Origin: Streptomyces beijiangensis
Lineage (GTDB): Bacteria; Actinomycetota; Actinomycetes; Streptomycetales; Streptomycetaceae
Assembly: GCF_017315755.1 (NCBI RefSeq)
Contig: NZ_JAFLRJ010000081.1
Span: 1 to 56,192 of the forward strand
Reading direction: 5' to 3'
Length of the DNA stretch: 56,192 bases
Made by a program: the position numbers and the translations under genes. Shown here piece by piece: positions 15,636 through 23,165 of this stretch. The notes under the pieces are model-generated. The model worked only from the letters and a program-made list of their open reading frames with translations, searched no databases and was not told the DNA's origin. Numbering within the stretch: position 1 is the first letter of the stretch; every line of letters starts with the position of its first letter.

Positions 15636-16661
15636 TCAGATGCGCACGCCGAACTGGAAGGGCATGTTGCCGATCGACTCGTAGCGGACGAACGCACCGG
15701 GCTTGGGGGAGTGCAGGACCATGCCTCCGCCCGCGTAGATGCCCACGTGGTGGAGATCGCCGAAGAAGAGGACCAGGTCGCCCGGCTTCAGTGCGCTCTG
15801 CGAGTAGATGCGCGTGCCGGCGTTGGCCTGTGCCTGCGAGGTGCGCGGGATGTGCTGGCCGGCCTGTGCGTACGACCACATCATGAGCCCGGAGCAGTCG
15901 AAAGAGCTGGGGCCGGTCGCAGTCCAGGCGTAGGGCATGCCTTCCCGCGTCTTGGCCGCGGCGAGAGCGGCAGCGCCGAGCTTCGAGGCCGGGACCTCGT
16001 TGCCGAGGTCGACGCGGGAGCTGGCGCGGCTGGAGCGGGCGTCCGCGGCGGCGAGCGAGGAGCGCTCGGCAACGGTCAGCGTGTTGAGGAGCTTCCGCGC
16101 GCCGGCGAGCTTGCCCTGGACTTCCTTCTTCTTCTCACCGAGCTGCTTGCGCGTCTCGGCGAGGTCCGCGAGCTTGCCCTGCGCTTCGTGGCGCTGCTGC
16201 GCCAGTGAGCGCTCCTTGGCCTGGAACGTCTTGAGCGCCTCGGCCTGCTGAGTGGTCAGCTGGTCCATCGAGGCAGCCTTGTCAAGGAAGTTGCTCGGGT
16301 CCGAGGAGAGGAAGAGCTGTACGGACTCGTCGATGCCGCCCGAGCGGTACTGGGCGCTGGCGAGCGCGCCGAGCTGGTCGCGCTGCTTGTTGAGGTCCGC
16401 CTGGCCCCGGGCGACGTTGTCCTGGAGGTCGTCGACCTGCTTCTTCAGCTTGTCCTGCTGCTCCTTGGCCCCGTCGTACTTCTCGGTGGCCTGCTCCGCC
16501 TCTTCGTAGAGCTTGTCGACCTTCGCCTTGACCTCGCTCTTGGTCGGCTTCGGATCGGCGTGCGCGGCCTGCGAACTCAGGGCCACGGCAGCGGTGGCAG
16601 TGGCGGTGAGCACGGTCACGCGGATCCGGCTCGCAGGCTTGGGTCGACGGTGGGACGCCAC
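15636..16661 (-). CDS. Secreted NlpC/P60 cell-wall endopeptidase with coiled-coil
   Basis: A 341-residue exported hydrolase. A basic N terminus (ASHRRPKPASRIRV) and hydrophobic stretch ending SSQAAHA form the signal peptide. Residues 40-200 are a long charged coiled coil (repeated K/E/Q heptads). The C-terminal NlpC/P60 domain has Cys256 in SFDCSGLMMWSYAQ, His305 in HHVGIY and His317 in LHSP, a complete catalytic set. Such proteins cleave D-Glu-meso-DAP links in peptidoglycan during growth and spore germination. The GTG at 16661 has AAGGAG nine bases upstream; longer upstream frames are rejected as leader. Two adjacent hairpins sit in the leader (16706-16737). Confidence 0.92.
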   Translation of the reverse strand: MASHRRPKPASRIRVTVLTATATAAVALSSQAAHADPKPTKSEVKAKVDKLYEEAEQATEKYDGAKEQQDKLKKQVDDLQDNVARGQADLNKQRDQLGALASAQYRSGGIDESVQLFLSSDPSNFLDKAASMDQLTTQQAEALKTFQAKERSLAQQRHEAQGKLADLAETRKQLGEKKKEVQGKLAGARKLLNTLTVAERSSLAAADARSSRASSRVDLGNEVPASKLGAAALAAAKTREGMPYAWTATGPSSFDCSGLMMWSYAQAGQHIPRTSQAQANAGTRIYSQSALKPGDLVLFFGDLHHVGIYAGGGMVLHSPKPGAFVRYESIGNMPFQFGVRI

Positions 16662-16705
16662 GAAGGCGAGCTCCTTCTTCCTCAGCCGCCGAACAGCATT
16701 GACTC

Positions 16706-16737
16706 GGCGGGACCCTTGCCGCCACTCGGGATGAGTG
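16706..16737 (-). promoter_or_regulatory. Two adjacent leader hairpins of the NlpC/P60 gene
   Basis: On the transcript, CACTC-ATCCC-GAGTG (16737-16723) is followed by GGCGG-CAAGGGTC-CCGCC (16723-16706), sharing one base, about 30 bases before the ribosome site. Actinobacterial NlpC/P60 genes are often under c-di-AMP riboswitch control, but I do not recognise the conserved core of that motif here. Confidence 0.35.
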
Positions 16738-16852
16738 ATCAACGGCGCAAAGGTACAAGGCTCAACTCTAGTGACCATTTCGTGGCGTGATCGGAAAGTT
16801 CTTGAACATTGCTCACACTTTTTACGCACATCACACGCCCAGTAGCGACCAT

Positions 16853-16882
16853 TTGACGCTGCGCTGACAGGCGGCCGTATGT
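16853..16882 (+). promoter_or_regulatory. Putative promoter of the Cys leader / desulfurase transcript
   Basis: TTGACG (16853-16858), an 18-base spacer and GTATGT (16877-16882). The -35 is one base from TTGACA; the -10 is poor. It would start transcription a few bases before the AAGGAG of the mini-ORF at 16908. Confidence 0.4.
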
Positions 16883-16907
16883 CAGAGCCACCACGAAGGA
16901 GAACGCG

Positions 16908-16991
16908 ATGCAGCAGCGAACCCTGGCCGCAACGAGTTGCTGCCCGCGGAGGCGCTGCGCGGCCGAGTCCCGTCTCGGCGCGGGGAACTGA
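16908..16991 (+). CDS. 27-codon mini-ORF with clustered cysteine codons (possible leader peptide)
   Basis: ATG at 16908 is preceded by AAGGAGAA four bases away, the best ribosome site in this intergenic region. The 27-residue product begins MQQRTLAATSCCPRRRCAA, with consecutive Cys codons at 16938-16943 and a third Cys codon at 16956-16958, and ends at TGA 16989-16991. Three bases after the stop lies a hairpin, and 124 bases after it the cysteine desulfurase starts. Actinobacteria are known to place short Cys-codon leader ORFs before sulfur genes for cysteine-responsive attenuation; that this is one is my inference. It is not a known structural protein. Confidence 0.45.
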   Translation: MQQRTLAATSCCPRRRCAAESRLGAGN

Positions 16992-16993
16992 AC

Positions 16994-17012
16994 CCGGCTC
17001 TCCGGCAGCCGG
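16994..17012 (+). promoter_or_regulatory. Hairpin after the Cys mini-ORF
   Basis: CCGGCT-CTCCGGC-AGCCGG forms a perfect 6-bp stem with a 7-base loop directly after the mini-ORF stop codon. Its placement suits an attenuator or translation-control element; it could also be incidental in GC-rich DNA. Confidence 0.35.
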
Positions 17013-17115
17013 CCGATGAGTTCGGGCCTGGGATCGGACCGGCTGTTCATATGATCAGGGCGTTGGGATCTTCTGCACGACCCTGCCCTCCCAGGTCTCA
17101 GCAGAAGGGACTTCC

Positions 17116-18300
17116 GTGAACGCGCGCCCTGTCTACCTCGACCATCAGGCCACCACTCCTGTCGACCCGCGGGTGGTGGCGGCCATGCTGCCGTACCTGA
17201 CCACCGAGTTCGGGAACCCCTCCAGTTCGCACGGCTACGGCCGTGCCGCTGCGGCCGCTGTCGAGGCGGCCCGTGCACAAGTGGCCTCGCTCATCGGCGC
17301 GGAGCCCGACGAGATCGTCTTCACCTCGTCGGGCACGGAGAGCAATCACCTTGCCCTCACGGGTGTCGCGCAGTCCGTGCGCGCCCGCGGCGGGGGCCGT
17401 CGTATCGTCACCACGACGATCGATCACCCGGCCACGCAGGCCACCTGCGACCGGCTCGCGGCCGACGGTTTCCGCATCACCCGGGTCGGCGTCGGCAGCG
17501 ACGGGAGGCTGGGTCTCCCGGACTGTGCCCGCGCACTCGAACCGGACACCTGTCTGGTGTCGGTCATGCATGCCAACAATGAGATCGGCACGCTGCAGCC
17601 GTTGTCCGAACTGGCCGCCCTGACGCGCGGACGGGGAATTCTCCTGCACACCGATGCCGCCCAGAGCCTGGCCTCGGTGCCAACAGACGTCGGCACTCTG
17701 GGAGTTGACCTGCTGACTGTGGTGGGGCACAAGATGTACGCCCCCAAGGGTGTCGGCGCGCTGTACATCCGCAGAGGCACCCCGAGTCTCGTCCCCCAAC
17801 TCGTCGGCGGCGGCCAGGAGCACGGTCGGCGGGCCGCCACCGAGAACGTGCCCGGCATCGTGGCCCTGGGGGCGGCCGCCTCGCTGGCCCTGGCCGAGCG
17901 GGACGCCGATGCCGCCCGCATCCGTACCCTCCGTGACAGTCTCCTGCGGACGCTGACCGCCGGGCTTCCGGGGCTCCGGGTGAACGGTTCGACGACGTAC
18001 GGGCTGCCGGGCAACCTGAGCCTGACGCTGCCCGCCATCACGGCCCAGGAACTGGCCGAGGCCGTGCCCGAGGTGGCCTTCTCCGCGGGGGCGGCCTGCC
18101 ACACCACGAGCAGCGCCCCCTCTCCGGTACTGACCGCGATAGGGCTCACCGCCGAGCAGGCGGAACGCACGATCCGGCTCGGTATCGGCCGATTCACCTC
18201 CGAGACCGACATCCGCACGGCCGCGCAGGCGATCCTCCGCGCCGCCGGCGCGACGCTCGCGCACGCAGGGTGGCCGAATGCAGTGGGCGATCCGTCCTGA
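17116..18300 (+). CDS. Cysteine desulfurase (NifS/IscS class V aminotransferase)
   Basis: A 394-residue PLP enzyme that takes sulfur from L-cysteine, leaving alanine and a persulfide. The PLP lysine is Lys206 in VVGHKMYAPKG, the cofactor-binding His is in TIDHPATQ, and the nucleophilic cysteine is Cys328 in SAGAACHTTSSAPSPVL. The N terminus YLDHQATTPVDPRV and RRAATENVPGIVALG are family signatures. The active-site loop is of the long flexible type that hands sulfur to acceptor proteins. No Fe-S scaffold, tRNA thiolase or dnd genes adjoin it, so the acceptor is unknown; it may serve general Fe-S, tRNA or DNA modification. The GTG at 17116 is the only good start. A Cys-codon mini-ORF and hairpin precede it. 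Confidence 0.9.
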   Translation: MNARPVYLDHQATTPVDPRVVAAMLPYLTTEFGNPSSSHGYGRAAAAAVEAARAQVASLIGAEPDEIVFTSSGTESNHLALTGVAQSVRARGGGRRIVTTTIDHPATQATCDRLAADGFRITRVGVGSDGRLGLPDCARALEPDTCLVSVMHANNEIGTLQPLSELAALTRGRGILLHTDAAQSLASVPTDVGTLGVDLLTVVGHKMYAPKGVGALYIRRGTPSLVPQLVGGGQEHGRRAATENVPGIVALGAAASLALAERDADAARIRTLRDSLLRTLTAGLPGLRVNGSTTYGLPGNLSLTLPAITAQELAEAVPEVAFSAGAACHTTSSAPSPVLTAIGLTAEQAERTIRLGIGRFTSETDIRTAAQAILRAAGATLAHAGWPNAVGDPS

Positions 18301-18436
18301 CGGCGCGGCAGTGGGCCCGAGGGGAAGAACCGCCTGCCAACATGTGTCGTATGGATGTGCGGAGCAGGAATCACGTGACGGCGACCGGCAGGCCCGGCGC
18401 CCGTGCGCTGATCGCCGTCTTCGCCGGAGCGCGCAG

Positions 18437-19717
18437 ATGATGGGCAAGACCGACGGCGGCGAGAACAACGAGGGTGGTCCGGCTTCCGAGGATCACCTCG
18501 ATGGTCAGCAGGCGGTGTTCTCGGCGCTGCTGGAGGACAGCGCGGAGGACCTGTACGAGCACGCGCCGTGCGGCTACCTCTCCACCCTCGTCGACGGCCG
18601 GATCGCGAAGATCAACACGACCCTGCTGGACTGGCTCGGCTATGGCCGGGACGAATTGGTAGGTCGCAGGACGTTCTCCGAACTGCTCACCGTCGGTGGA
18701 CGCCTCGACCACGAGAACCACGTCGCGCCGCTGCTGCGCATGCAGGGCGGGATCAACGGAATCGCCCTGGAACTCAAGGCCGCCGACGGCAGCCGTCTGC
18801 CGGTCCTGGTCACCTCCACCGTCCGTACGGGCAGCGACGGGCAACCGCTGCTCATCCGCAGCACTGTCCTCGATGCCCGAGACCGCCGCGCCTACGAAAC
18901 CGAACTGCTGCGCGCCCGCGAGGAATCGGACCGAGAGCGCGAGCGCCTCAAACGCCTGAACGAGACGCTGCAGAAGACACTGCTGCCACCCGCTCTGGCG
19001 AACGTGCCCGGCCTGGACGTCGCCGCGTACTACCACATCGCCTCCAGCGACGAGGTCGGCGGCGACTTCTACGACCTCTTCCCCCTCGCCGCCGGCACCT
19101 GGGGCTTCTTCCTGGGCGATGTGTGCGGCAAGGGCGCAGGCGCCGCGGCCCTCACCTCACTGGCCCGCTACACGCTGCGCGCCGCCGCGGTCTACGACCC
19201 GGACCCGGCAGCCGTACTCACCAATCTCAACACGGTGCTTAACCACGAGTACAACGGTCACGATCCACGGTTCTGCACCGTCATCTTCGGTCTGCTCGCC
19301 CCCGAGGCGGACGAGGCCGACGAGGCCGGATTCCGGGTCACGCTGGCCAGCGGCGGCCACCCTCCGGCCCTGTTCATGCGCGCCGACGGGCGGGCCGACT
19401 ACCTGCCCACCCCGGGCGGCCAGCTCATCGGCATCCTTCCCGACGCCCACATCACCACCACCACGATCCGTCTCGGCCCCGGCGACACCCTGCTCCTGCA
19501 CACCGACGGGCTCACCGAAGCCCACTCCGCCCAGGCCGGCAGCCGCTACGGGGACGAAGCCCTCCTGGAGTTCGCGGGGGATCTCGCCCCCACCACCGCC
19601 CGCGATGCCGTGGCCGCGATCCGGGACCTGCTCGACACCTTCGGCGCAGGTGTGGACGACGACACCGCCGTCCTTGCCCTCAATGTGCCCAGATCCACCC
19701 GTGAAGAGCAGAAGTGA
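18437..19717 (+). CDS. PAS-domain SpoIIE-type PP2C phosphatase
   Basis: A 426-residue regulator. A PAS domain occupies about residues 30-155 (LYEHAPCGYLSTLVDGRIAK, WLGYGRDELVGR), then a short coiled coil (ESDRERERLKRLNETLQKTLLP), then a PP2C/SpoIIE phosphatase domain (about 185-420) with the metal sites EVGGDFYDLF, GDVCGKGAGAAAL, ASGGHPP, LLLHTDGLTEA and DDDTAVLAL. It should dephosphorylate a STAS anti-anti-sigma factor; two are encoded immediately downstream. The start ATG 18437 has GGAG eight bases upstream. Its last codons overlap the next gene by the tetramer GTGA, showing translational coupling. The PAS domain gives it a sensory input of unknown ligand. Confidence 0.9.
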   Translation: MMGKTDGGENNEGGPASEDHLDGQQAVFSALLEDSAEDLYEHAPCGYLSTLVDGRIAKINTTLLDWLGYGRDELVGRRTFSELLTVGGRLDHENHVAPLLRMQGGINGIALELKAADGSRLPVLVTSTVRTGSDGQPLLIRSTVLDARDRRAYETELLRAREESDRERERLKRLNETLQKTLLPPALANVPGLDVAAYYHIASSDEVGGDFYDLFPLAAGTWGFFLGDVCGKGAGAAALTSLARYTLRAAAVYDPDPAAVLTNLNTVLNHEYNGHDPRFCTVIFGLLAPEADEADEAGFRVTLASGGHPPALFMRADGRADYLPTPGGQLIGILPDAHITTTTIRLGPGDTLLLHTDGLTEAHSAQAGSRYGDEALLEFAGDLAPTTARDAVAAIRDLLDTFGAGVDDDTAVLALNVPRSTREEQK

Positions 19718-20100
19718 CCCACGAACTGACCGTCCGCAGCCGTACCGGTCCCGCCGGTCCTGTCATCGCACTCGCGGGAGAACTGGACCATCACACCGCG
19801 CCGCAGGTACGCGCGCTGCTGCCCGGTCTCGCACTCCGTCCGGGACAGCAGCTCGTCGTCGACCTGGCCCGCCTCACTCTCTGCGACTCCAGCGGCATCA
19901 CCGTCCTGATCGCCGCCCGCAACCTCGCGCTGGCAGCCGACGCGACGGTCGTGCTGACCGCGGTACCCGACCGCGTCAGCCGCATCATCCGCACCGTCGG
20001 CCTGGAGCAGGTCTTCCACACCCACCCCACCGCGCAGGCCGCAGAGGCGGCCTGGACACCGCCCTCCGACAGCGCCCCACTGCTGCCTCCCGGCCGCTGA
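19714..20100 (+). CDS. STAS-domain anti-sigma factor antagonist
   Basis: A 128-residue STAS protein of the RsbV/SpoIIAA group. The phosphorylation loop reads ARLTLCDSSGITVLIAA (about residues 50-66), with the usual DSSG serine conserved. It begins at GTG 19714 inside the end of the phosphatase gene (4-base overlap). In partner switching the unphosphorylated form binds an anti-sigma kinase and frees a sigma factor; the upstream phosphatase and the downstream MEDS-HATPase protein are plausible partners. Confidence 0.88.
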   Translation: MTHELTVRSRTGPAGPVIALAGELDHHTAPQVRALLPGLALRPGQQLVVDLARLTLCDSSGITVLIAARNLALAADATVVLTAVPDRVSRIIRTVGLEQVFHTHPTAQAAEAAWTPPSDSAPLLPPGR

Positions 20101-20130
20101 CATCACAGGGGCGGGTGCGTCGCACCGTCG

Positions 20131-20136
20131 TACAAT
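20131..20136 (+). promoter_or_regulatory. -10-like element inside the partner-switch operon
   Basis: TACAAT lies 28 bases before the GTG at 20165, with no good -35. It could drive the second STAS and MEDS genes separately from the phosphatase. Confidence 0.3.
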
Positions 20137-20164
20137 GCATGGCATCCGGAGTTGGGGGTATTTC

Positions 20165-20527
20165 GTGGGTGTCCCACACGGTGCGGACCACTCGCCCGGC
20201 GAGCCGAAGCGCACCACGGCTCTCCTGGCGGTCCATGCCCTGCAGGACCGGCCGGGAGTGCGGGCAGTGGGGGAGATCAGCCTGACCACGCTGATCGCCT
20301 GGGAGCAGCTGCTGGAGAAGATCGCGAGCGAACCCTCGCACGCGTTCTTCCTCGACCTGGCAGCTGTCTCCTTCATCGATGTGGCCGGTGCGTCCGCGCT
20401 GGCGGTCACCGCACAGAACCTGGGCGCCGGCCGGCGCATCGTCGTAGGACGGCCGCCCTTCGAACTGGAACGCCTGATGGGTCTGTTCTGGCCGGACCTG
20501 CCGACGATTGAGATGGTGGCGCAATGA
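20165..20527 (+). CDS. Second STAS-domain protein, non-canonical phosphorylation loop
   Basis: A 120-residue STAS protein. The central strand-turn reads FLDLAAVSFIDVAGASALAV, where the usual DSSG is DVAG, so the normal phospho-serine position is not conserved. It may be a constitutively competent or non-phosphorylatable partner, or it may use a nearby Ser. GTG 20165 is chosen because GGAGTTGGGGG lies upstream; an earlier in-frame ATG at 20135 has no ribosome site and overlaps a TACAAT box. The gene overlaps the next by ATGA (20524-20527). This STAS type is usually encoded next to MEDS-domain proteins, as here. Confidence 0.8.
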   Translation: MGVPHGADHSPGEPKRTTALLAVHALQDRPGVRAVGEISLTTLIAWEQLLEKIASEPSHAFFLDLAAVSFIDVAGASALAVTAQNLGAGRRIVVGRPPFELERLMGLFWPDLPTIEMVAQ

Positions 20528-21459
20528 GCACGGTCGCCCCAACGGAATCGTTTGTGCACCCCGCGCTCTTCTACCGGGGCCATGAGCAGTACGTGGCCGG
20601 GACAGTGCCGTTCGTCCTGGACGGTCTGGCCGCCGGCGAGCCCGTGGCCGTGGCCGTTCCCGGCCCCCAGCTCGAACTGATCAGGGCGGAGCTGGGCGCC
20701 CGGGCCGACGCGGTCCACTTCGTCGACATGCCCCGGGCCGGACGCAACCCGGGCAGGATCATCCCCGGCGTGCTGCGCGCCTTCGCCGACGGCCACCGCG
20801 ACAAGCGGGTACGGATCATCGGCGAGCCGATCTGGGCCGGCCGAACCTCCCTGGAGTACCCGGCGTGCGTCCAGCACGAAGCGTTGATCAACACCGCGTT
20901 CCGGGGCCGTGACGTGACCATCCTCTGCCCCTACGACGTGGACCGGCTGGACGCGACGGTGCTCACCGACGCGTACGCGACCCATCCGGTCGTCATCGAG
21001 AACGGCCGCGAGCTGACCAGCTCCACCTACGACCCGGACCACATCGTGGCCCGCTACAACGAGCCCCTGGCCGCTCCGTCCGCCGGCGCTGCCGAGATGG
21101 CCTTCACGCTCGAAGAGCTGGTCGCCGCCCGCCACTTCGCCGTACGCCACGCGCAGGAGCTGGGCCTGGACGGCGGCACCCAGCTGGGGGATCTGGCCCT
21201 GGTCGTGGCCGAGCTGACCACCAACAGCGTGGTGCACGGCGGCGGTTCGGGAACCCTGTGGGTGTGGGGCGAGGGGCGGCAGCTGGTGTGCCAGGTCCGC
21301 GACAGCGGGACCATGGAGGATCCCCTCGCCGGACGACGGCCCCCGGCACGTGGCCAGCGCGGTGGACGCGGACTGCTGATGGTCCATCATCTCGGTGATC
21401 TCGTACGGGTGCATACGAGCAAGACCGGCACCACCATCCGGTGCTACCTGCACAACTGA
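20524..21459 (+). CDS. MEDS domain + HATPase (RsbW-like) anti-sigma/sensor protein
   Basis: A 311-residue two-domain protein. The MEDS (methanogen/methylotroph DcmR-type sensory) domain spans about residues 12-165 (LFYRGHEQYVAGTVPFVLDG, IIGEPIWAGRTSLEY, CPYDVDRL). A C-terminal HATPase_c_2 domain (about 190-311) carries the N box VVAELTTNSVVHG, then RDSGTM and RGLLMVHHLGD. The HATPase should act as a Ser kinase or binding partner for STAS proteins, while MEDS senses a small molecule. It is translationally coupled to the STAS gene and completes a phosphatase-STAS-STAS-kinase set. No sigma factor is encoded nearby. The convergent GH13 gene ends eight bases downstream. Confidence 0.87.
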   Translation: MSTVAPTESFVHPALFYRGHEQYVAGTVPFVLDGLAAGEPVAVAVPGPQLELIRAELGARADAVHFVDMPRAGRNPGRIIPGVLRAFADGHRDKRVRIIGEPIWAGRTSLEYPACVQHEALINTAFRGRDVTILCPYDVDRLDATVLTDAYATHPVVIENGRELTSSTYDPDHIVARYNEPLAAPSAGAAEMAFTLEELVAARHFAVRHAQELGLDGGTQLGDLALVVAELTTNSVVHGGGSGTLWVWGEGRQLVCQVRDSGTMEDPLAGRRPPARGQRGGRGLLMVHHLGDLVRVHTSKTGTTIRCYLHN

Positions 21460-21467
21460 GCATCGAC

Positions 21468-23165
21468 TCAGGCCCCGGCGGTGCTCCGGTCGGCGTCGTC
21501 CCGCGGGGTGCTGACCCGGAGCCACCGGTAGCCGTACGGTTCCAGCCCGACGCGCACGCGGCCGGTGTCCGATGCCGTGAGCGTGGCCCCGGTGAGCAGA
21601 TCGGTGAGGAGCGCGCCGGCTCGCAGGCCCGGAACATCCGGTTCCGCGGTGGCCGCACGGTCCGCGAAATTGTGCAGGGCGAGGACCGCGCCCTCCGGCA
21701 GGGAGCTGAGGTGGACGAGCACGGCGGGGTCGCCCGCCTCCAGGACCTCGTACCGGCCCCACGCCAGTTCCGGCGCCTGCCGGTAGCGGTCGACGAGCAT
21801 CCTCATCCGGGCGAGCAGCGAGCCGGAGTCGTACTCCTGGTCGTGCACATTGACGTATCCGGGGCTGTACGCGCCCTCGGCCAGAGGGTTGGGGTAGCGG
21901 CCCGGGTCCGCGGTGGAGAACCCGCCGCCCTCGTCGGAGGTCCATTGCATGGGACCGCGTACGGCCTGCCGGCCCTCCGCAGCGAGGTTCTCGCCCATGC
22001 CGATCTCCTCGCCGTAGAACAGCACGGGTGTGCCCGGCAGGGTGAGCAGCAGGCTCTGGGCGAGCTCCACACGGCGGCGGTCCCCGCCGACCATGGGAGG
22101 GAACCTGCGGCGCAGGCCCCGGCCGTAGAGCTGCATGTCCTTCTCCGGACCGAAGGCCGCGAAGACCTCGTCGCGTTCGTCCGCGGAGAGTTTGTCGAGG
22201 GTGAGCTCGTCATGGTTGCGTACGAAGGTCGCCCAGTGGGCGTCGCGGGGCGCCGTGGGGCGCTCCCGCAGCGCGCCGGCGAGCGGGCCCGCGTCACCGC
22301 GGGCCAGGGCGAGATACATCCGCTGCATGCCGATGAAGTCGAAGCACATGGTCAGTTCGTCGCCGCGGCCCGTGCTCGGCTCCCCGAAGAACCGGGCGGT
22401 CTCGTCGTACGGCAGATTGACCTCGCCCAGCAGGACCGCCTCGCCGTTGCGCCGGCCCAGGAAGGCGCGCAGGTCCGCCAGGTACTCGTGCGGGTCGGGC
22501 AGCTGCCCCGCGTCCGCCTGGCCGTCCGTCTCCAGGAGGAAGGGGACCGCGTCGACGCGGAATCCGGAGAGGCCCAGCTGCGTCCAGAACCCCATGATGC
22601 GGGCGATCTCGTCCCGGACGGCCGGGTTGGCGATGTTGAGGTCGGGCTGCTGCTTGTAGAAGCGGTGCAGGTAGTACTGGCCGCTGCCCTTGTCGTACTC
22701 CCACAGGCTCTGCTCCACGTCGGGGAAGACCACGCCCTGGGGTCCGTCGGCGGGCGGCTCGTCGCTCCATACGTACCAGTCCCGGTGGGCCGAGTCGCGG
22801 CCGGAACGGGCGTCGAGGAACCAGGGGTGGTGGTCGGAGGTGTGGTTCACCACGAGGTCGGCGATGACCCGGATGCCCCGGTCGCGCGCGGTGCGGACGA
22901 ACTCGGTGAAGTCGCCGAGGGTGCCGAGGCGGGGGTCGACGCCGTAGAAGTCGGTGATGTCGTAGCCGTCGTCGCGTTCACGGGTCGGGTAGAAGGGCAT
23001 CAGCCAGACGCAGGTGACGCCCAGGCGCACCAGATGGTCGATGCGCTGGGTGAGACCGGCGAAGTCTCCGGTCCCGTCACCGTTGCTGTCCTGGTACGTC
23101 TCCACGTCCAGGCAGTACACGACGGCGTTCTTCCACCACAGGTCGGACGTTCGGGTCAGCCTCAT
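21468..23165 (-). CDS. GH13 alpha-glucan enzyme, trehalose-synthase-like
   Basis: A 565-residue alpha-amylase superfamily enzyme. Conserved regions are DLVVNHTSD (about 103-111), GFRVDAVPF with nucleophile Asp205, LLGEVNLPYD with acid/base Glu248, and FVRNHDE with transition-state Asp319. The start WWKNAVVYCLDVETYQDSNGDGTGDF and overall length resemble the trehalose synthase/alpha-glucosidase-like subgroup, but the residues TYQDSNGD and missing C-terminal extension separate it from classical TreS. It probably acts on maltose, trehalose or short glucans in the cytoplasm. Its ATG overlaps the stop of the upstream LLM oxidoreductase (TCAT on the plus strand), so both are made from one message. 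Confidence 0.85.
   Translation of the reverse strand: MRLTRTSDLWWKNAVVYCLDVETYQDSNGDGTGDFAGLTQRIDHLVRLGVTCVWLMPFYPTRERDDGYDITDFYGVDPRLGTLGDFTEFVRTARDRGIRVIADLVVNHTSDHHPWFLDARSGRDSAHRDWYVWSDEPPADGPQGVVFPDVEQSLWEYDKGSGQYYLHRFYKQQPDLNIANPAVRDEIARIMGFWTQLGLSGFRVDAVPFLLETDGQADAGQLPDPHEYLADLRAFLGRRNGEAVLLGEVNLPYDETARFFGEPSTGRGDELTMCFDFIGMQRMYLALARGDAGPLAGALRERPTAPRDAHWATFVRNHDELTLDKLSADERDEVFAAFGPEKDMQLYGRGLRRRFPPMVGGDRRRVELAQSLLLTLPGTPVLFYGEEIGMGENLAAEGRQAVRGPMQWTSDEGGGFSTADPGRYPNPLAEGAYSPGYVNVHDQEYDSGSLLARMRMLVDRYRQAPELAWGRYEVLEAGDPAVLVHLSSLPEGAVLALHNFADRAATAEPDVPGLRAGALLTDLLTGATLTASDTGRVRVGLEPYGYRWLRVSTPRDDADRSTAGA

Noticed and set aside
17116..18300. Cysteine desulfurase as DndA of a DNA phosphorothioation system
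   Set aside because: No dndB-E or restriction genes are present on either side, so there is no support for a dnd locus.
20135..20164. ATG at 20135 as start of the second STAS gene
   Set aside because: No ribosome site, and it overlaps a TACAAT promoter-like box; GTG 20165 has GGAGTTGGGGG in front.
19546..21945. 799-codon minus-strand frame across the partner-switching genes
   Set aside because: The plus strand carries four coupled genes with intact motifs; the minus frame has none.
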